Source: Dinoroseobacter sp965279125
Lineage (GTDB): Bacteria; Pseudomonadota; Alphaproteobacteria; Rhodobacterales; Rhodobacteraceae
Direction: 5' to 3'
Assembly: GCA_965279125.1 (NCBI GenBank)
Contig: CBDIHL010000028.1
Location: forward strand, 1 to 64,000
DNA length: 64,000 bases
In this document: positions 48,750-57,047 of the stretch, piece after piece
Layout of the letters: each line of letters opens with the position of its first letter
Numbering within the stretch: position 1 is the stretch's first letter
The notes under the pieces: generated by a model
Told to the model about the DNA's origin: nothing
What the model saw: only the letters and a program-made list of their open reading frames with translations
Databases searched by the model: none
Translations under genes and position numbers: made by a program

Positions 48750-50030
48750 TTAGCGCTCAAGTAGGTCCTGTACTTCGCCCTCGGCATCTGCCAAAGCCAT
48801 GTCCACGGATTTCCCCGTCAGCCAGATGGCTTGAAGCTCGCGGTTCAGAACGTCTTGAATTGCCCCGTAGCGCTCAGATGGAGGCGTATCGCGAGCAATA
48901 GACGCTGTGCCCGTGTATTCAGCCCGATGGGGAAGGTTGGCGTACTCGTCGCTCTCAACCACAGAGGTGCGGACTGCCATATGACCGGTTCGCGCCCAAT
49001 CGACATTGTGATCGTTGATGAAGGCCAAGACTTTCAACGATGCAGCATAAGTTTCTGGATCGTTGGCCTTAACGGAAGCTGGGATCGCCCACATGTGGCT
49101 GTCGGCCCAAGTCGCACCGGTGTCGAACAGAGTTGGGAAATCAGCGACGTAGTAGTTGTTGAGACCAACTTCTGCCTTTGCAGCTTCGGCGGCATAGAAA
49201 TCCACCACCCAGGTGCCGTTGACCAGGATTGCCGCTTCCCCATTCAGGAACGCTTGTTGGCTATCTGCATAGTTTAGTTGCGGATTGGCCAACTCGGCGT
49301 CGAAGAGTTGCGTCATCGCGCTGACAGCCGCTTTGGCCGCGTCGTTGTTGATGGTCGCGGTATCGCCATCAAAGATGTTCGCGTTCTGCTGCCACATCAG
49401 CGCCAGCACCAATCGAACCCCAATCGGGAACTGCGCGAAGTCTGCGGCCAAATAGTCTTGGCCGGTTGCATCTTTGACCATCTGAGCATGCTCTAGCAAT
49501 TCGGCTGGGGATGTTGGAAGGACGGGTTTGCCATCTGCGACGAGCCCTGCGGCCTCCATCACATCCATGTTGACGTGCCAAAGGTTGGCATGAAAGTCCA
49601 TTGGAACGCCGTAGATGCCACCCTCGTAGCTGACAGCGTCGAGGGCAGTTGCGGACCAATCACTGGTGTCTATCCCGGCAGAAGCCAAATCATCCGACAG
49701 GTTTGCCAAAGCGCCAAGACCCGCAAACTCGGGAATACGGTGACGGTGCATGACATGCACGTCCGGAGGAGTTCCACCCGCATAGGCCGCTTTAATCTGG
49801 TCGTAGTAATTGCCCCAGTCCGTCGGAAGCGTATTGATCGATACACCCTCAATCTCGGCATCGGCAGCGTTGATGATCGACTGGATGATGCATGCTTCAC
49901 CAACACTCACTTTGGTATCGGTGCCCGCATCTTCGCAGGCTCCAAAAAAGCGGCCTAATGTGACCTCTTGGGCAGAGGCCCCAGTGACGACCGTTGCCGC
50001 AATTGCGGCTCCCATCATTAGATGTTTCAT
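48750..50030 (-). CDS. Carbohydrate ABC transporter substrate-binding protein
   Basis: The 426-residue protein has a signal peptide (KHLMMGAAIAATVVTGASAQ) and the family-1 solute-binding fold, with DQIKAAYAGGTPPDVHVMHR, YEGGIYGVPMDFHANLWHVN and FLNGEAAILVNGTWVVDFYA. Two cysteines (in FGACEDAG and EACIIQ) may pair. It feeds sugars to the two permeases encoded upstream. Confidence 0.93.
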   Translation of the reverse strand: MKHLMMGAAIAATVVTGASAQEVTLGRFFGACEDAGTDTKVSVGEACIIQSIINAADAEIEGVSINTLPTDWGNYYDQIKAAYAGGTPPDVHVMHRHRIPEFAGLGALANLSDDLASAGIDTSDWSATALDAVSYEGGIYGVPMDFHANLWHVNMDVMEAAGLVADGKPVLPTSPAELLEHAQMVKDATGQDYLAADFAQFPIGVRLVLALMWQQNANIFDGDTATINNDAAKAAVSAMTQLFDAELANPQLNYADSQQAFLNGEAAILVNGTWVVDFYAAEAAKAEVGLNNYYVADFPTLFDTGATWADSHMWAIPASVKANDPETYAASLKVLAFINDHNVDWARTGHMAVRTSVVESDEYANLPHRAEYTGTASIARDTPPSERYGAIQDVLNRELQAIWLTGKSVDMALADAEGEVQDLLER

Positions 50031-50070
50031 CGTTTTCCTCCCATGAAACGGTTATAGGCTTGCGCCCGGT

Positions 50071-50907
50071 TTAGCCTTTGCTTCCACCCACGGTCATGGC
50101 TTGGACCACATACCGCTGGAAGATCAGGAACAGGATGACGACCGGAAGCGAGGCGATGACGCCCGAGGCCATCACGCGGCCCAGCCCTTCCGATTGAGCG
50201 AAGTTTGATTGGATGCTGGCAAGGCCCAGTGTGATCGTGAAGTATTCGCGCTGTTGGGCGGATACGAGCGGCCAGAGGTAGTCGTTCCAAGCATAGAGGA
50301 ACGTGAGGATTGCGAGCGTCATCATCGCTGGCCGGGCGAGCGGCAACATCACGTACCAGAAGATTTGTAGCCAGGTGACTCCATCAATCCGTGCGGCTTC
50401 TTCGATGTCGTTGGGAATTGCCTTGAAGAACTGCATCATCAGGAACACCCCGATGGGCACGGCCATACGAGGCAGGATCAAGGCGTGATAACTGTTGTGC
50501 CAGCCTAGATCAGCGAACATCGTATAGAGCGGGATAAAGACGGCTTGTTCAGGCACCATGAGCCCGACAAGGCACATCAAGACGATGGCGTTCTTGAAGG
50601 GGAATTCGAGGCGGGCAAGGGCGTAACCAGCAGTGGTCGAAACGGCCAAAACCCCTAGTGTCATGCCCACAGCGACAATGATCGAGTTCAAGAACCACAT
50701 TGGCGTCTGACCGAATGAAAATAGCGCGGCGTAGTTGTCGGTCGTGAACGGCAAGGGGATGAGGCCGAATGCCGTGGTCGATGTGGACCGTGCCAGCACT
50801 TCGTTGGGCTGAAATGACAGCGAGACCATCCAGATGGTTGGCACCAGCCATAGGAACGCGGGGATCGAAAGGGCAATGACGAGCCAGTAATAGCTGCGAT
50901 TGATCAT
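50071..50907 (-). CDS. Carbohydrate ABC transporter permease (MalG/UgpE type)
   Basis: The 278-residue protein has six membrane segments and the EAA loop DIEEAARIDGVTWLQIFWYV near residue 177 that docks the ATPase. Its start overlaps the stop of the partner permease gene. Together they make the inner-membrane channel for the sugar importer. Confidence 0.93.
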   Translation of the reverse strand: MINRSYYWLVIALSIPAFLWLVPTIWMVSLSFQPNEVLARSTSTTAFGLIPLPFTTDNYAALFSFGQTPMWFLNSIIVAVGMTLGVLAVSTTAGYALARLEFPFKNAIVLMCLVGLMVPEQAVFIPLYTMFADLGWHNSYHALILPRMAVPIGVFLMMQFFKAIPNDIEEAARIDGVTWLQIFWYVMLPLARPAMMTLAILTFLYAWNDYLWPLVSAQQREYFTITLGLASIQSNFAQSEGLGRVMASGVIASLPVVILFLIFQRYVVQAMTVGGSKG

Positions 50908-52001
50908 CAGTCTTTCTCCCGCCCAAGAACGAACTGGAGAAGTGAAAACGCCCCCATGATAACGAAGAGGAACACCGCCATGGCCGAGGCACGCCCAAGC
51001 TCGCTGTCACGGAACGCAGTTTGGTAGATGTACCGCACGAGCACTTGCGTGGTGTCATTCGGCCCGCCTTGGGTCATCAGATGAGACTGTCCGAAGATTT
51101 GAAAATGCAGGATGATCTGCAAGACGATCACAAGCGTGATCGTGCGCTTTAGGTTCGGCAGGGTGATGTACCAGAACGCCTGCACGCCTTTGGCATTATC
51201 TAAAGCGGCGGCCTCGTAGATGTCCTTCGAGATGTCCTGGAGACCGGCGAGAAACAGGATCATCGCAATACCCAGCGACCACCAAACGGTCGTTATAACG
51301 ATGGCCGCCATCGCGAAATTCTGGTCCGTCAGCCATACGATGGGCGAGCCGCCAAAAGTCTCGGTGATGTTGGCGATCAGACCCTGGCGCGGCGAGAACA
51401 TGATTTGCCAGATCAGTGTCACGACGGTGACCGACAAGACCTGGCTCAAGAAGAAGATGGTACGCAACGCGCCCATTGCTCGGGTCTCTCGGTTCAGCGC
51501 GGCGGCTAGGATGAGAGCCGTTATGGTGACACCGGGCACGGCCCAAGCAACAAAGATCAAGGTATTGCCGACGGTTGGCCAAAAGCGCCGATCATACCAG
51601 CGTCCTCCTTCGCCGGGATGAAAGCCGGGTAGGATAATGAGCAGAATAGCAACGACGCCTAGGGCAATCGCTGTGACTTTGCTCACCCGGTTCATCCGGC
51701 GAAGGAGTACGGCCCCCAAGACCCCGAGGATACCAAGGGCTTGGAGGATCGGGCTGGAAAACGCGCTCCATTCGATGTTGCGGCCCCACATAACGCGCTC
51801 GTAGTTACGCAGCCCCACGAACTCCTTGGCGTCTGGGTTGAAGGCGACGGCAAGCAGGTTCCAGTCATGCAGACTAATCCAGACGCCGCGAAAAAAGGGG
51901 TAAACAAGAAATAAGCCGTAGGTGATCAAAAATGGCGCGAGCAGCACAGCAGCAGCCTGCGTTTCCGACATCGGGCGCTTGGTCTTGACGGTCTTCGACA
52001 T
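50907..52001 (-). CDS. Carbohydrate ABC transporter permease (MalF/UgpA type)
   Basis: The 364-residue protein has about eight membrane segments, counting an additional pair (LQALGILGVLGAVLL and VTAIALGVVAILLIILPGF) compared with plain UgpA. Its EAA loop is DIYEAAALDNAKGVQAFWYI near residue 270. GGGGAGGA precedes the ATG. It is the first gene of the minus-strand operon and is divergent from the LacI regulator. No ATPase gene is in the cluster. Confidence 0.93.
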   Translation of the reverse strand: MSKTVKTKRPMSETQAAAVLLAPFLITYGLFLVYPFFRGVWISLHDWNLLAVAFNPDAKEFVGLRNYERVMWGRNIEWSAFSSPILQALGILGVLGAVLLRRMNRVSKVTAIALGVVAILLIILPGFHPGEGGRWYDRRFWPTVGNTLIFVAWAVPGVTITALILAAALNRETRAMGALRTIFFLSQVLSVTVVTLIWQIMFSPRQGLIANITETFGGSPIVWLTDQNFAMAAIVITTVWWSLGIAMILFLAGLQDISKDIYEAAALDNAKGVQAFWYITLPNLKRTITLVIVLQIILHFQIFGQSHLMTQGGPNDTTQVLVRYIYQTAFRDSELGRASAMAVFLFVIMGAFSLLQFVLGREKD

Positions 52002-52037
52002 CCAGCGTCCTCCCCGACACGGTCCGAATCTTCTTGT

Positions 52038-52065
52038 GCTAAAATTATTAGCAATATTTATTAGC
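52038..52065. promoter_or_regulatory. Candidate LacI-family operator pair
   Basis: GCTAAAATTATTAGC (52038-52052) is an inverted repeat with GCTAA/TTAGC arms, and an imperfect second copy (GCAATATTTATTAGC, 52051-52065) overlaps it by two bases. The site lies in the intergenic space between the permease operon and the lacI-type gene, where an operator is expected. This AT-rich sequence may also contain a promoter. Confidence 0.65.
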
Positions 52066-52110
52066 CGTCCGCAAGTGTTTTACTTTCGACGAAATTATGA
52101 GGGGCCAAGG

Positions 52111-53121
52111 GTGGCTGCACGCATCACTATGAAGGACGTTGCGCTTAAAGCAGGCGTATCCCAATCAACCGTGTCTTTCGTGCTGAATGGTCAGGAAGAC
52201 ATGCGCATCAGTTCCGAGACCCGCAAGCGCGTGCTGGATGCAGTTCGTGCGCTGGACTACCGACCTCGCTCGGCTGGGCGTCCGCCAAAGAGCATCAGCA
52301 ACGCTGTTATCGGCCTAATGTTCGATGAGATCGCGACGTCTCCGTTCGCGTCAATCTCCATCGAAGGCGTCCAAGAAGAAGCCTGGAAGCACGACATCTT
52401 AGTCGAAGTTGTCATGACGGGTGGCGACCCAGGCTATGAAGCCGCTGTCTTGCGCAAGTGGTCCGCAGACCGGGTTGTTGGTATTGTATATGGTTCAATT
52501 TTGACACGTGCTGTCCGTCCACCTGACGTCTTGGCAAAGCATCGGGCCGTGCTGCTGAACTGCTACGACCCCGAAGGTCGGTTCGTGTCTGTTGTCCCTG
52601 CTGAGCGCCGTGGTGGCGAAGTGGCGACCGAAGCGTTGATCGCAGCAGGGCATACGAAGATTGCGTTTATTTCAGGTGAGCCGTGGATGGAGGCATCCGA
52701 TCAACGGATGGAAGGGTACGAACGTGCATTGCGCAAAGCACGTATCCCTGTCGATCCGTCCTTGATTGTTGAAGGCAATTTCTTACCGAGCGGAGGTCGG
52801 ATTGCGACCCAGAAGCTGATGGCTGCCAGCGACCGGCCCACCGCGATCTTTTGTGCGAACGACTTGATGGCCGTTGGCTGCTACGAGGCCCTCAAGGAGA
52901 TGGGGGTGTCTGTCGGTAAGGATGTCGCGGTGATGGGCTATGATGACCAGGAAATTGCGCAGCATCTGTCCCCAGCGCTCTCGACCGTGTTGCTGCCACA
53001 CCGAGAGATGGGGCAATGGTGCGCGAGCCGTTTGGTACAAGATGGCACTGCCGGTCAGGATCAGCATCGGATGGAGTGCCCACTGGTTCCCAGAGGCTCG
53101 CACTTGGACGAAGAGGCGTAA
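52111..53121 (+). CDS. LacI-family transcriptional regulator
   Basis: The 336-residue regulator has the LacI HTH (MKDVALKAGVSQSTVSFVLN), a hinge helix, and a periplasmic-binding-protein-like effector domain (TAIFCANDLMAVGCYEALKE; VAVMGYDDQEIAQHLSPAL). It most likely represses the divergent sugar importer until its ligand binds. GAGGGG lies 6 nt before GTG 52111, preferred over the ATG six codons later. Upstream in-frame sequence overlaps the divergent permease gene and lacks homology. Confidence 0.93.
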   Translation: MAARITMKDVALKAGVSQSTVSFVLNGQEDMRISSETRKRVLDAVRALDYRPRSAGRPPKSISNAVIGLMFDEIATSPFASISIEGVQEEAWKHDILVEVVMTGGDPGYEAAVLRKWSADRVVGIVYGSILTRAVRPPDVLAKHRAVLLNCYDPEGRFVSVVPAERRGGEVATEALIAAGHTKIAFISGEPWMEASDQRMEGYERALRKARIPVDPSLIVEGNFLPSGGRIATQKLMAASDRPTAIFCANDLMAVGCYEALKEMGVSVGKDVAVMGYDDQEIAQHLSPALSTVLLPHREMGQWCASRLVQDGTAGQDQHRMECPLVPRGSHLDEEA

Positions 53122-53189
53122 GTTCGTCTGGGTAGTGTCAGCTATTTCCGTTCCCGTACAGCCTGCGGCACCCGATCATCACTCAGGCT

Positions 53190-53918
53190 CTAGGTCTTGC
53201 GCCGCGCATCCATGACCGTATGCGCGAGTTTCTTGGTGTAGGCCTCAAGCCGATCCAGCTGGTGACACACCGCGTCGCCGTCTTGTGCGTCCATCGCTGC
53301 AAGCACTTCGCCGTGCAGGGCCAAAATTTCCGCGCGCGACCGGGCGGTGAAGGTGATCATGTTCATCAAGGGCTGCATCGCCTCGATGGACCCGGCCAAC
53401 TGATAGGCCAGCACCGGGTTCTGCGCCCCGTCCACAAGCGCGCGGTGGAAGGCCACGTCGGACGCACAGAACGCCTCGTCGCTTAGGGCTGCCTCGCCTT
53501 GGCGGGCGATTTCGTCTCGCATGGTTGCAAGCTGCTCCGGCTCACGACGAGCGGCGGCTAGGGGGGCACAGGCGCGCTCCAACGCAAACCGTGCCTCGCA
53601 GGCGGTGTCGAAACTGACCGAATTCATGCTCAAAAGCAGCGTCGAGGTCGTGATCATCTGCGCGCGCGCATCGCCGTAGGACAGCTTGTTCACAAACGCC
53701 CCGCCGAACGCGCCACGCTGGGTGCGGATCAGGGATTGCGCGGCCAGTCGCTTCAACGCCTCGCGGATGGTCGAGCGCGACACATCGAACTGCTCGGCCA
53801 GCTCGGCCTCGGACGGCAACCGCTCGTTCACGATCAAATCGCCGGAGATAATCGCGTCGCGAATGGCGCCTGCGATCTGTGCTGACAGATCGGCGCTGAG
53901 GGTAGGATCAATTTTCAT
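53190..53918 (-). CDS. FadR/FCD-type GntR regulator
   Basis: The 242-residue protein has a winged helix (LPSEAELAEQFDVSRSTIRE; ALKRLAAQSLIRTQRGAFGG) and an all-helical FCD ligand domain with metal-site residues (DVAFHRALVDGAQNP; ILALHGEVLAAMDAQDG). FCD regulators respond to carboxylic acids. A perfect palindrome lies immediately upstream of its ATG, so it is probably autoregulated and may also control the divergent DUF2182 operon, which runs towards dmdA. Confidence 0.92.
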   Translation of the reverse strand: MKIDPTLSADLSAQIAGAIRDAIISGDLIVNERLPSEAELAEQFDVSRSTIREALKRLAAQSLIRTQRGAFGGAFVNKLSYGDARAQMITTSTLLLSMNSVSFDTACEARFALERACAPLAAARREPEQLATMRDEIARQGEAALSDEAFCASDVAFHRALVDGAQNPVLAYQLAGSIEAMQPLMNMITFTARSRAEILALHGEVLAAMDAQDGDAVCHQLDRLEAYTKKLAHTVMDARRKT

Positions 53919-53919
53919 T

Positions 53920-53943
53920 TGTCAGACATTTAAAAGTCTGACA
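53920..53943. promoter_or_regulatory. Palindromic operator, probable GntR site
   Basis: TGTCAGAC (53920-53927) and GTCTGACA (53936-53943) are perfect inverse copies separated by ATTTAAAA. The site begins 2 bp from the GntR start codon and lies 31 bp from the DUF2182 start. Its symmetric form fits a dimeric GntR regulator controlling both directions. Confidence 0.75.
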
Positions 53944-53973
53944 TTTAATTTGCAACCGACAACGGAGTCGCAG

Positions 53974-54735
53974 GTGTTCGCAGACCGCATAAGATCCATG
54001 ATGGGCCTGCACTGGCTCGCGCTGTTCGCGGCGATCTTGCTCGCGTGGGGTGCGCTCTACGCGATGGCGATCCCTGACGAGCTGCGCGATGCGTCGCGCT
54101 TGTTCGGGTCCGAGTTCTGGGTCGCCCTCTGCACCATCACGCCGGACGCCGCAGGTTTCGCGAAAGTCGCGCTGATGTGGCTGCTCATGTCCACCGCCAT
54201 GATGCTGCCCACAGCCCTACCTGCCTTCGCGGCCTATGACGATCTGGCCAACTCAGCCCCAGACACAAGCCTCAGCGCCCTCGCAGGCGGGTTCCTCGCC
54301 ATCTGGGGTGGGTTCGCCATAGTCGCGGCGGGCCTGCAGATGGCGCTCTTCCATTATGATCTGGTCTCCAGCTTCGGCGACAGCCGCTCCACTTGGCTCT
54401 CGGCCACGCTCTTGATCATCGCAGGCGGCTATCAGTTCACCCCGCTCAAAGAAGCATGCCTCAGCAAATGCCGCGCCCCGGTGATGTTCTTCATGCAGCA
54501 CTGGGGGGAAAGCCCCGCGCGTCTGGGCTTCCGCTTGGGCGCAACATGCCTTGGCTGCTGCTGGGCGCTCATGCTGCTCGCGTTCGTCGGGGGCGTCATG
54601 AGCCTCGCGTTCATGGGCCTCGCCACACTGATCATGACACTTGAAAAACTGCCCGAGATCGGGCGCTGGCTCAGCCAACCCCTCGGGTTCGTGCTGATCG
54701 GCAGCGCCGGGTTCATCGTGGCCACAGGACTTTAA
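53974..54735 (+). CDS. DUF2182 integral membrane protein
   Basis: The 253-residue protein has about six membrane helices and the DUF2182 hallmarks WLLMSTAMMLPTALPAF, YQFTPLKEACLSKCRAP with paired Cys, and LGATCLGCCWALMLLAFVGG. The family is described as predicted metal-binding. It is the usual partner of DUF1326, encoded 16 nt downstream. GGAG lies 6 nt before GTG 53974; an ATG at 53998 is the alternative. Upstream frame overlaps the divergent GntR gene. Confidence 0.88.
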   Translation: MFADRIRSMMGLHWLALFAAILLAWGALYAMAIPDELRDASRLFGSEFWVALCTITPDAAGFAKVALMWLLMSTAMMLPTALPAFAAYDDLANSAPDTSLSALAGGFLAIWGGFAIVAAGLQMALFHYDLVSSFGDSRSTWLSATLLIIAGGYQFTPLKEACLSKCRAPVMFFMQHWGESPARLGFRLGATCLGCCWALMLLAFVGGVMSLAFMGLATLIMTLEKLPEIGRWLSQPLGFVLIGSAGFIVATGL

Positions 54736-54751
54736 CGGGAGAGAGACTACA

Positions 54752-55387
54752 ATGGCACTGGACGGCACACTCGGCACGATCCCCTGGACGATGAAGGGGG
54801 AATTGATCCTCAACTGTAACTGCACGGTGTTTTGCCCCTGCGTGATCTCGCTTGGTCAGCACCCGCCCACCGAAGGTCATTGCCAGACCTGGGGCGGTGT
54901 GCGCATCGACGAAGGTTCCTACGGCGATATCGACCTGTCGGGCCTGAACCTCGGCCTGATGATCGAGATCCCCGAGCGGATGGCGCGCGGCAACTGGAAG
55001 GTTGCGCTGTTCGTCGATGACCGTGCCAGCGACGAGGCGTTCGAGGCCCTCACCAACATCATGTCCGGCAAAGCGCGCGGCACAACGGGCCTCTTTAGCC
55101 TGCTTGTGGGCGAGTTCCTCGGGTCCGAGCGTCAGCCGATCAGCTACGAGAACGAAGGCAAGACCCGCCGTGTTGTTGTCGGCAAGAAGATCAAGGGCGA
55201 GGTTGTGCCTGTGCCCGGCAATGACCCAGAAAACGATCTGGTCGTGACCAACACGAAATACTGGATGGGCGCCGATATCACCGTCGCCACCGCCAATCAG
55301 GGCCGTTTGCGTGCCTTTGGTCGGGTCTGGGACTTCGAAAACCGATCCGCTGAGATTTGCCAAATCGATTGGCACGGTCCTAAGTAG
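54752..55387 (+). CDS. DUF1326 protein with CNC-x3-CPC motif
   Basis: The 211-residue protein has an N-terminal Cys cluster (Cys22, Cys24, Cys28, Cys30 in LNCNCTVFCPC) that probably binds a metal, followed by a beta-rich domain. DUF1326 and DUF2182 genes travel together across proteobacteria; the pair's role is unknown. GGAGAGAG precedes the ATG. It is probably co-transcribed with DUF2182 and perhaps the acyl-CoA ligase 35 nt further on. Confidence 0.88.
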   Translation: MALDGTLGTIPWTMKGELILNCNCTVFCPCVISLGQHPPTEGHCQTWGGVRIDEGSYGDIDLSGLNLGLMIEIPERMARGNWKVALFVDDRASDEAFEALTNIMSGKARGTTGLFSLLVGEFLGSERQPISYENEGKTRRVVVGKKIKGEVVPVPGNDPENDLVVTNTKYWMGADITVATANQGRLRAFGRVWDFENRSAEICQIDWHGPK

Positions 55388-55422
55388 GCCACCACACGTC
55401 AACTTTGGGAGGAGGGGACGAG

Positions 55423-57042
55423 ATGCGCGCGCATTTTGAAGCAGGCGGTCGGCAAGGGGCAAACTTCGTGCCCCTCTCGCCGATTTCACATCTGAACCGG
55501 GCGGCGGCTGTGCATGGGCCGCGCACCGCCGTTGTCTATGGCGACGTCCGCTACGATTTCACCACGCTCAGCAATCGCATCCGTGCGGTGGCTGGCGCGT
55601 TGCAAGCGCGTGGGATCGGGCAGGGCGACACGGTCTCGGTCATCTGCCCCAACATCCCCGAGCTCTACGAGCTGCACTACGCCATCCCCATGATCGGCGC
55701 GGTCCTCAACACGATCAACACCCGGCTTGAGGCCGAGACCATCGCCTATATCTTCGGCCACGCCGACACCAAGCTGGTCATCGCCGACAGCGCGTTCGGC
55801 AGCCTTGTCCATGCCGCGTTCGATATCTTGGGCGAAACAAAGCCCCTGATCGCGATCCGTGACCCGCAAGGGCCGGATGCCGGGACAGTGGGCGAGAGCG
55901 ACTACGACGACCTGCTGCAAGGCCCCGCCTACGAGGGCACCGGCATGCCCGAGGATGAATGGCAGGCCATCGCGCTCAACTACACCTCCGGCACCTCCGG
56001 GCGTCCCAAGGGCGTGGTCTACCACCATCGCGGGGCGGCTCTGATGGCGAGCGGCACGGCCAATGGCTGGCAGATGCCGCATTACGCCAACTACCTGTCC
56101 ATCGTCCCGATGTTCCATTGCAACGGCTGGTGCCATCCGTGGATGCTGCCCTTGATCGGAGCCAAGATGGTCTGCACCCGCGACCCGGTCCCCCAGCGCA
56201 TTTTCGAGGCGATCGAGGCGGAAAACGTCACCCATTTCGGGGCCGCTCCGATCATTCTGCAAATGCTCGCCGAAAGCCCTCATGCACCAGCGCAGCCCTA
56301 CGAGACGCCCATCAACGTCTTCACCGCAGGGGCCCCACCCCCGCCCGCGATCTTGGAAAAGACCAAGGCGATGGGCTTCAATGTGGAACAGGTCTACGGG
56401 CTGACCGAAACCTACGGCCACATCTCGCAATGCCTCTGGCAGGACGAATGGGATGACCTCAGCCCGTCGGAACAGGCCGAGTTGCAAGCCCACCAAGGCG
56501 TCGCCTTCCCGATGATGGAAGAGGTCATCGTCGTGGACCGCGAGACCGGCGAGAAGGTCCCGATGGATGGCGAGACCCAAGGCGAGATTGTCATTCGCGG
56601 CAACGCGGTGATGAAGAACTACTACAAGGACGAAGCGGCCACCGCCGAGGCGTTCAAGGACGGTTGGTTCTGGTCCGGGGATGCGGCGGTGATGCATCCC
56701 AACGGCTATATCCAGATCAAGGATCGCCTGAAGGACGTGATCATCTCCGGGGGCGAAAACATCAGCTCGGTCGAGGTCGAAGCGGTCCTCTACCGTCACC
56801 CGGATGTGCAGGCCGCCGCCGTGGTCGCCAAGCCGGACGCCAAATGGGGCGAGGTGCCCTGTGCCTTTGTCGAGTTGCGCGAAGGCACCAGCCCCACAGC
56901 CGAAGACATCATGACCTTCTGTCGAGGTCATCTTGCGGGCTTCAAGACGCCCAAAGCCGTTGTGTTTGCCGAGTTGCCCAAAACCTCCACCGGCAAAATC
57001 AAGAAGTTCGAGTTGCGCCAACAGGCCCGGTCAGAAGGATAA
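55423..57042 (+). CDS. AMP-dependent acyl-CoA ligase
   Basis: The 539-residue enzyme has the P-loop-like LNYTSGTSGRPKGVVYHHRG near residue 186, the YGLTETYG adenylate motif near 325, GWFWSGDAAVMHPNGYIQIK, and the C-terminal catalytic Lys in KTSTGKIKKFELR. It activates a carboxylic acid via an acyl-AMP. It lies 5 nt upstream of dmdA, so a substrate such as methylmercaptopropionate is plausible, but the N-terminal sequence is unlike the characterised Ruegeria DmdB. GGAGGAGGGG precedes ATG 55423. Confidence 0.9.
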   Translation: MRAHFEAGGRQGANFVPLSPISHLNRAAAVHGPRTAVVYGDVRYDFTTLSNRIRAVAGALQARGIGQGDTVSVICPNIPELYELHYAIPMIGAVLNTINTRLEAETIAYIFGHADTKLVIADSAFGSLVHAAFDILGETKPLIAIRDPQGPDAGTVGESDYDDLLQGPAYEGTGMPEDEWQAIALNYTSGTSGRPKGVVYHHRGAALMASGTANGWQMPHYANYLSIVPMFHCNGWCHPWMLPLIGAKMVCTRDPVPQRIFEAIEAENVTHFGAAPIILQMLAESPHAPAQPYETPINVFTAGAPPPPAILEKTKAMGFNVEQVYGLTETYGHISQCLWQDEWDDLSPSEQAELQAHQGVAFPMMEEVIVVDRETGEKVPMDGETQGEIVIRGNAVMKNYYKDEAATAEAFKDGWFWSGDAAVMHPNGYIQIKDRLKDVIISGGENISSVEVEAVLYRHPDVQAAAVVAKPDAKWGEVPCAFVELREGTSPTAEDIMTFCRGHLAGFKTPKAVVFAELPKTSTGKIKKFELRQQARSEG

Positions 57043-57047
57043 GACCA

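Noticed and set aside
53686..53973. Long 5' extension of the DUF2182 frame
   Set aside because: It overlaps the coding strand of the divergent GntR gene and has no membrane-protein character. GTG 53974 has a proper ribosome site.
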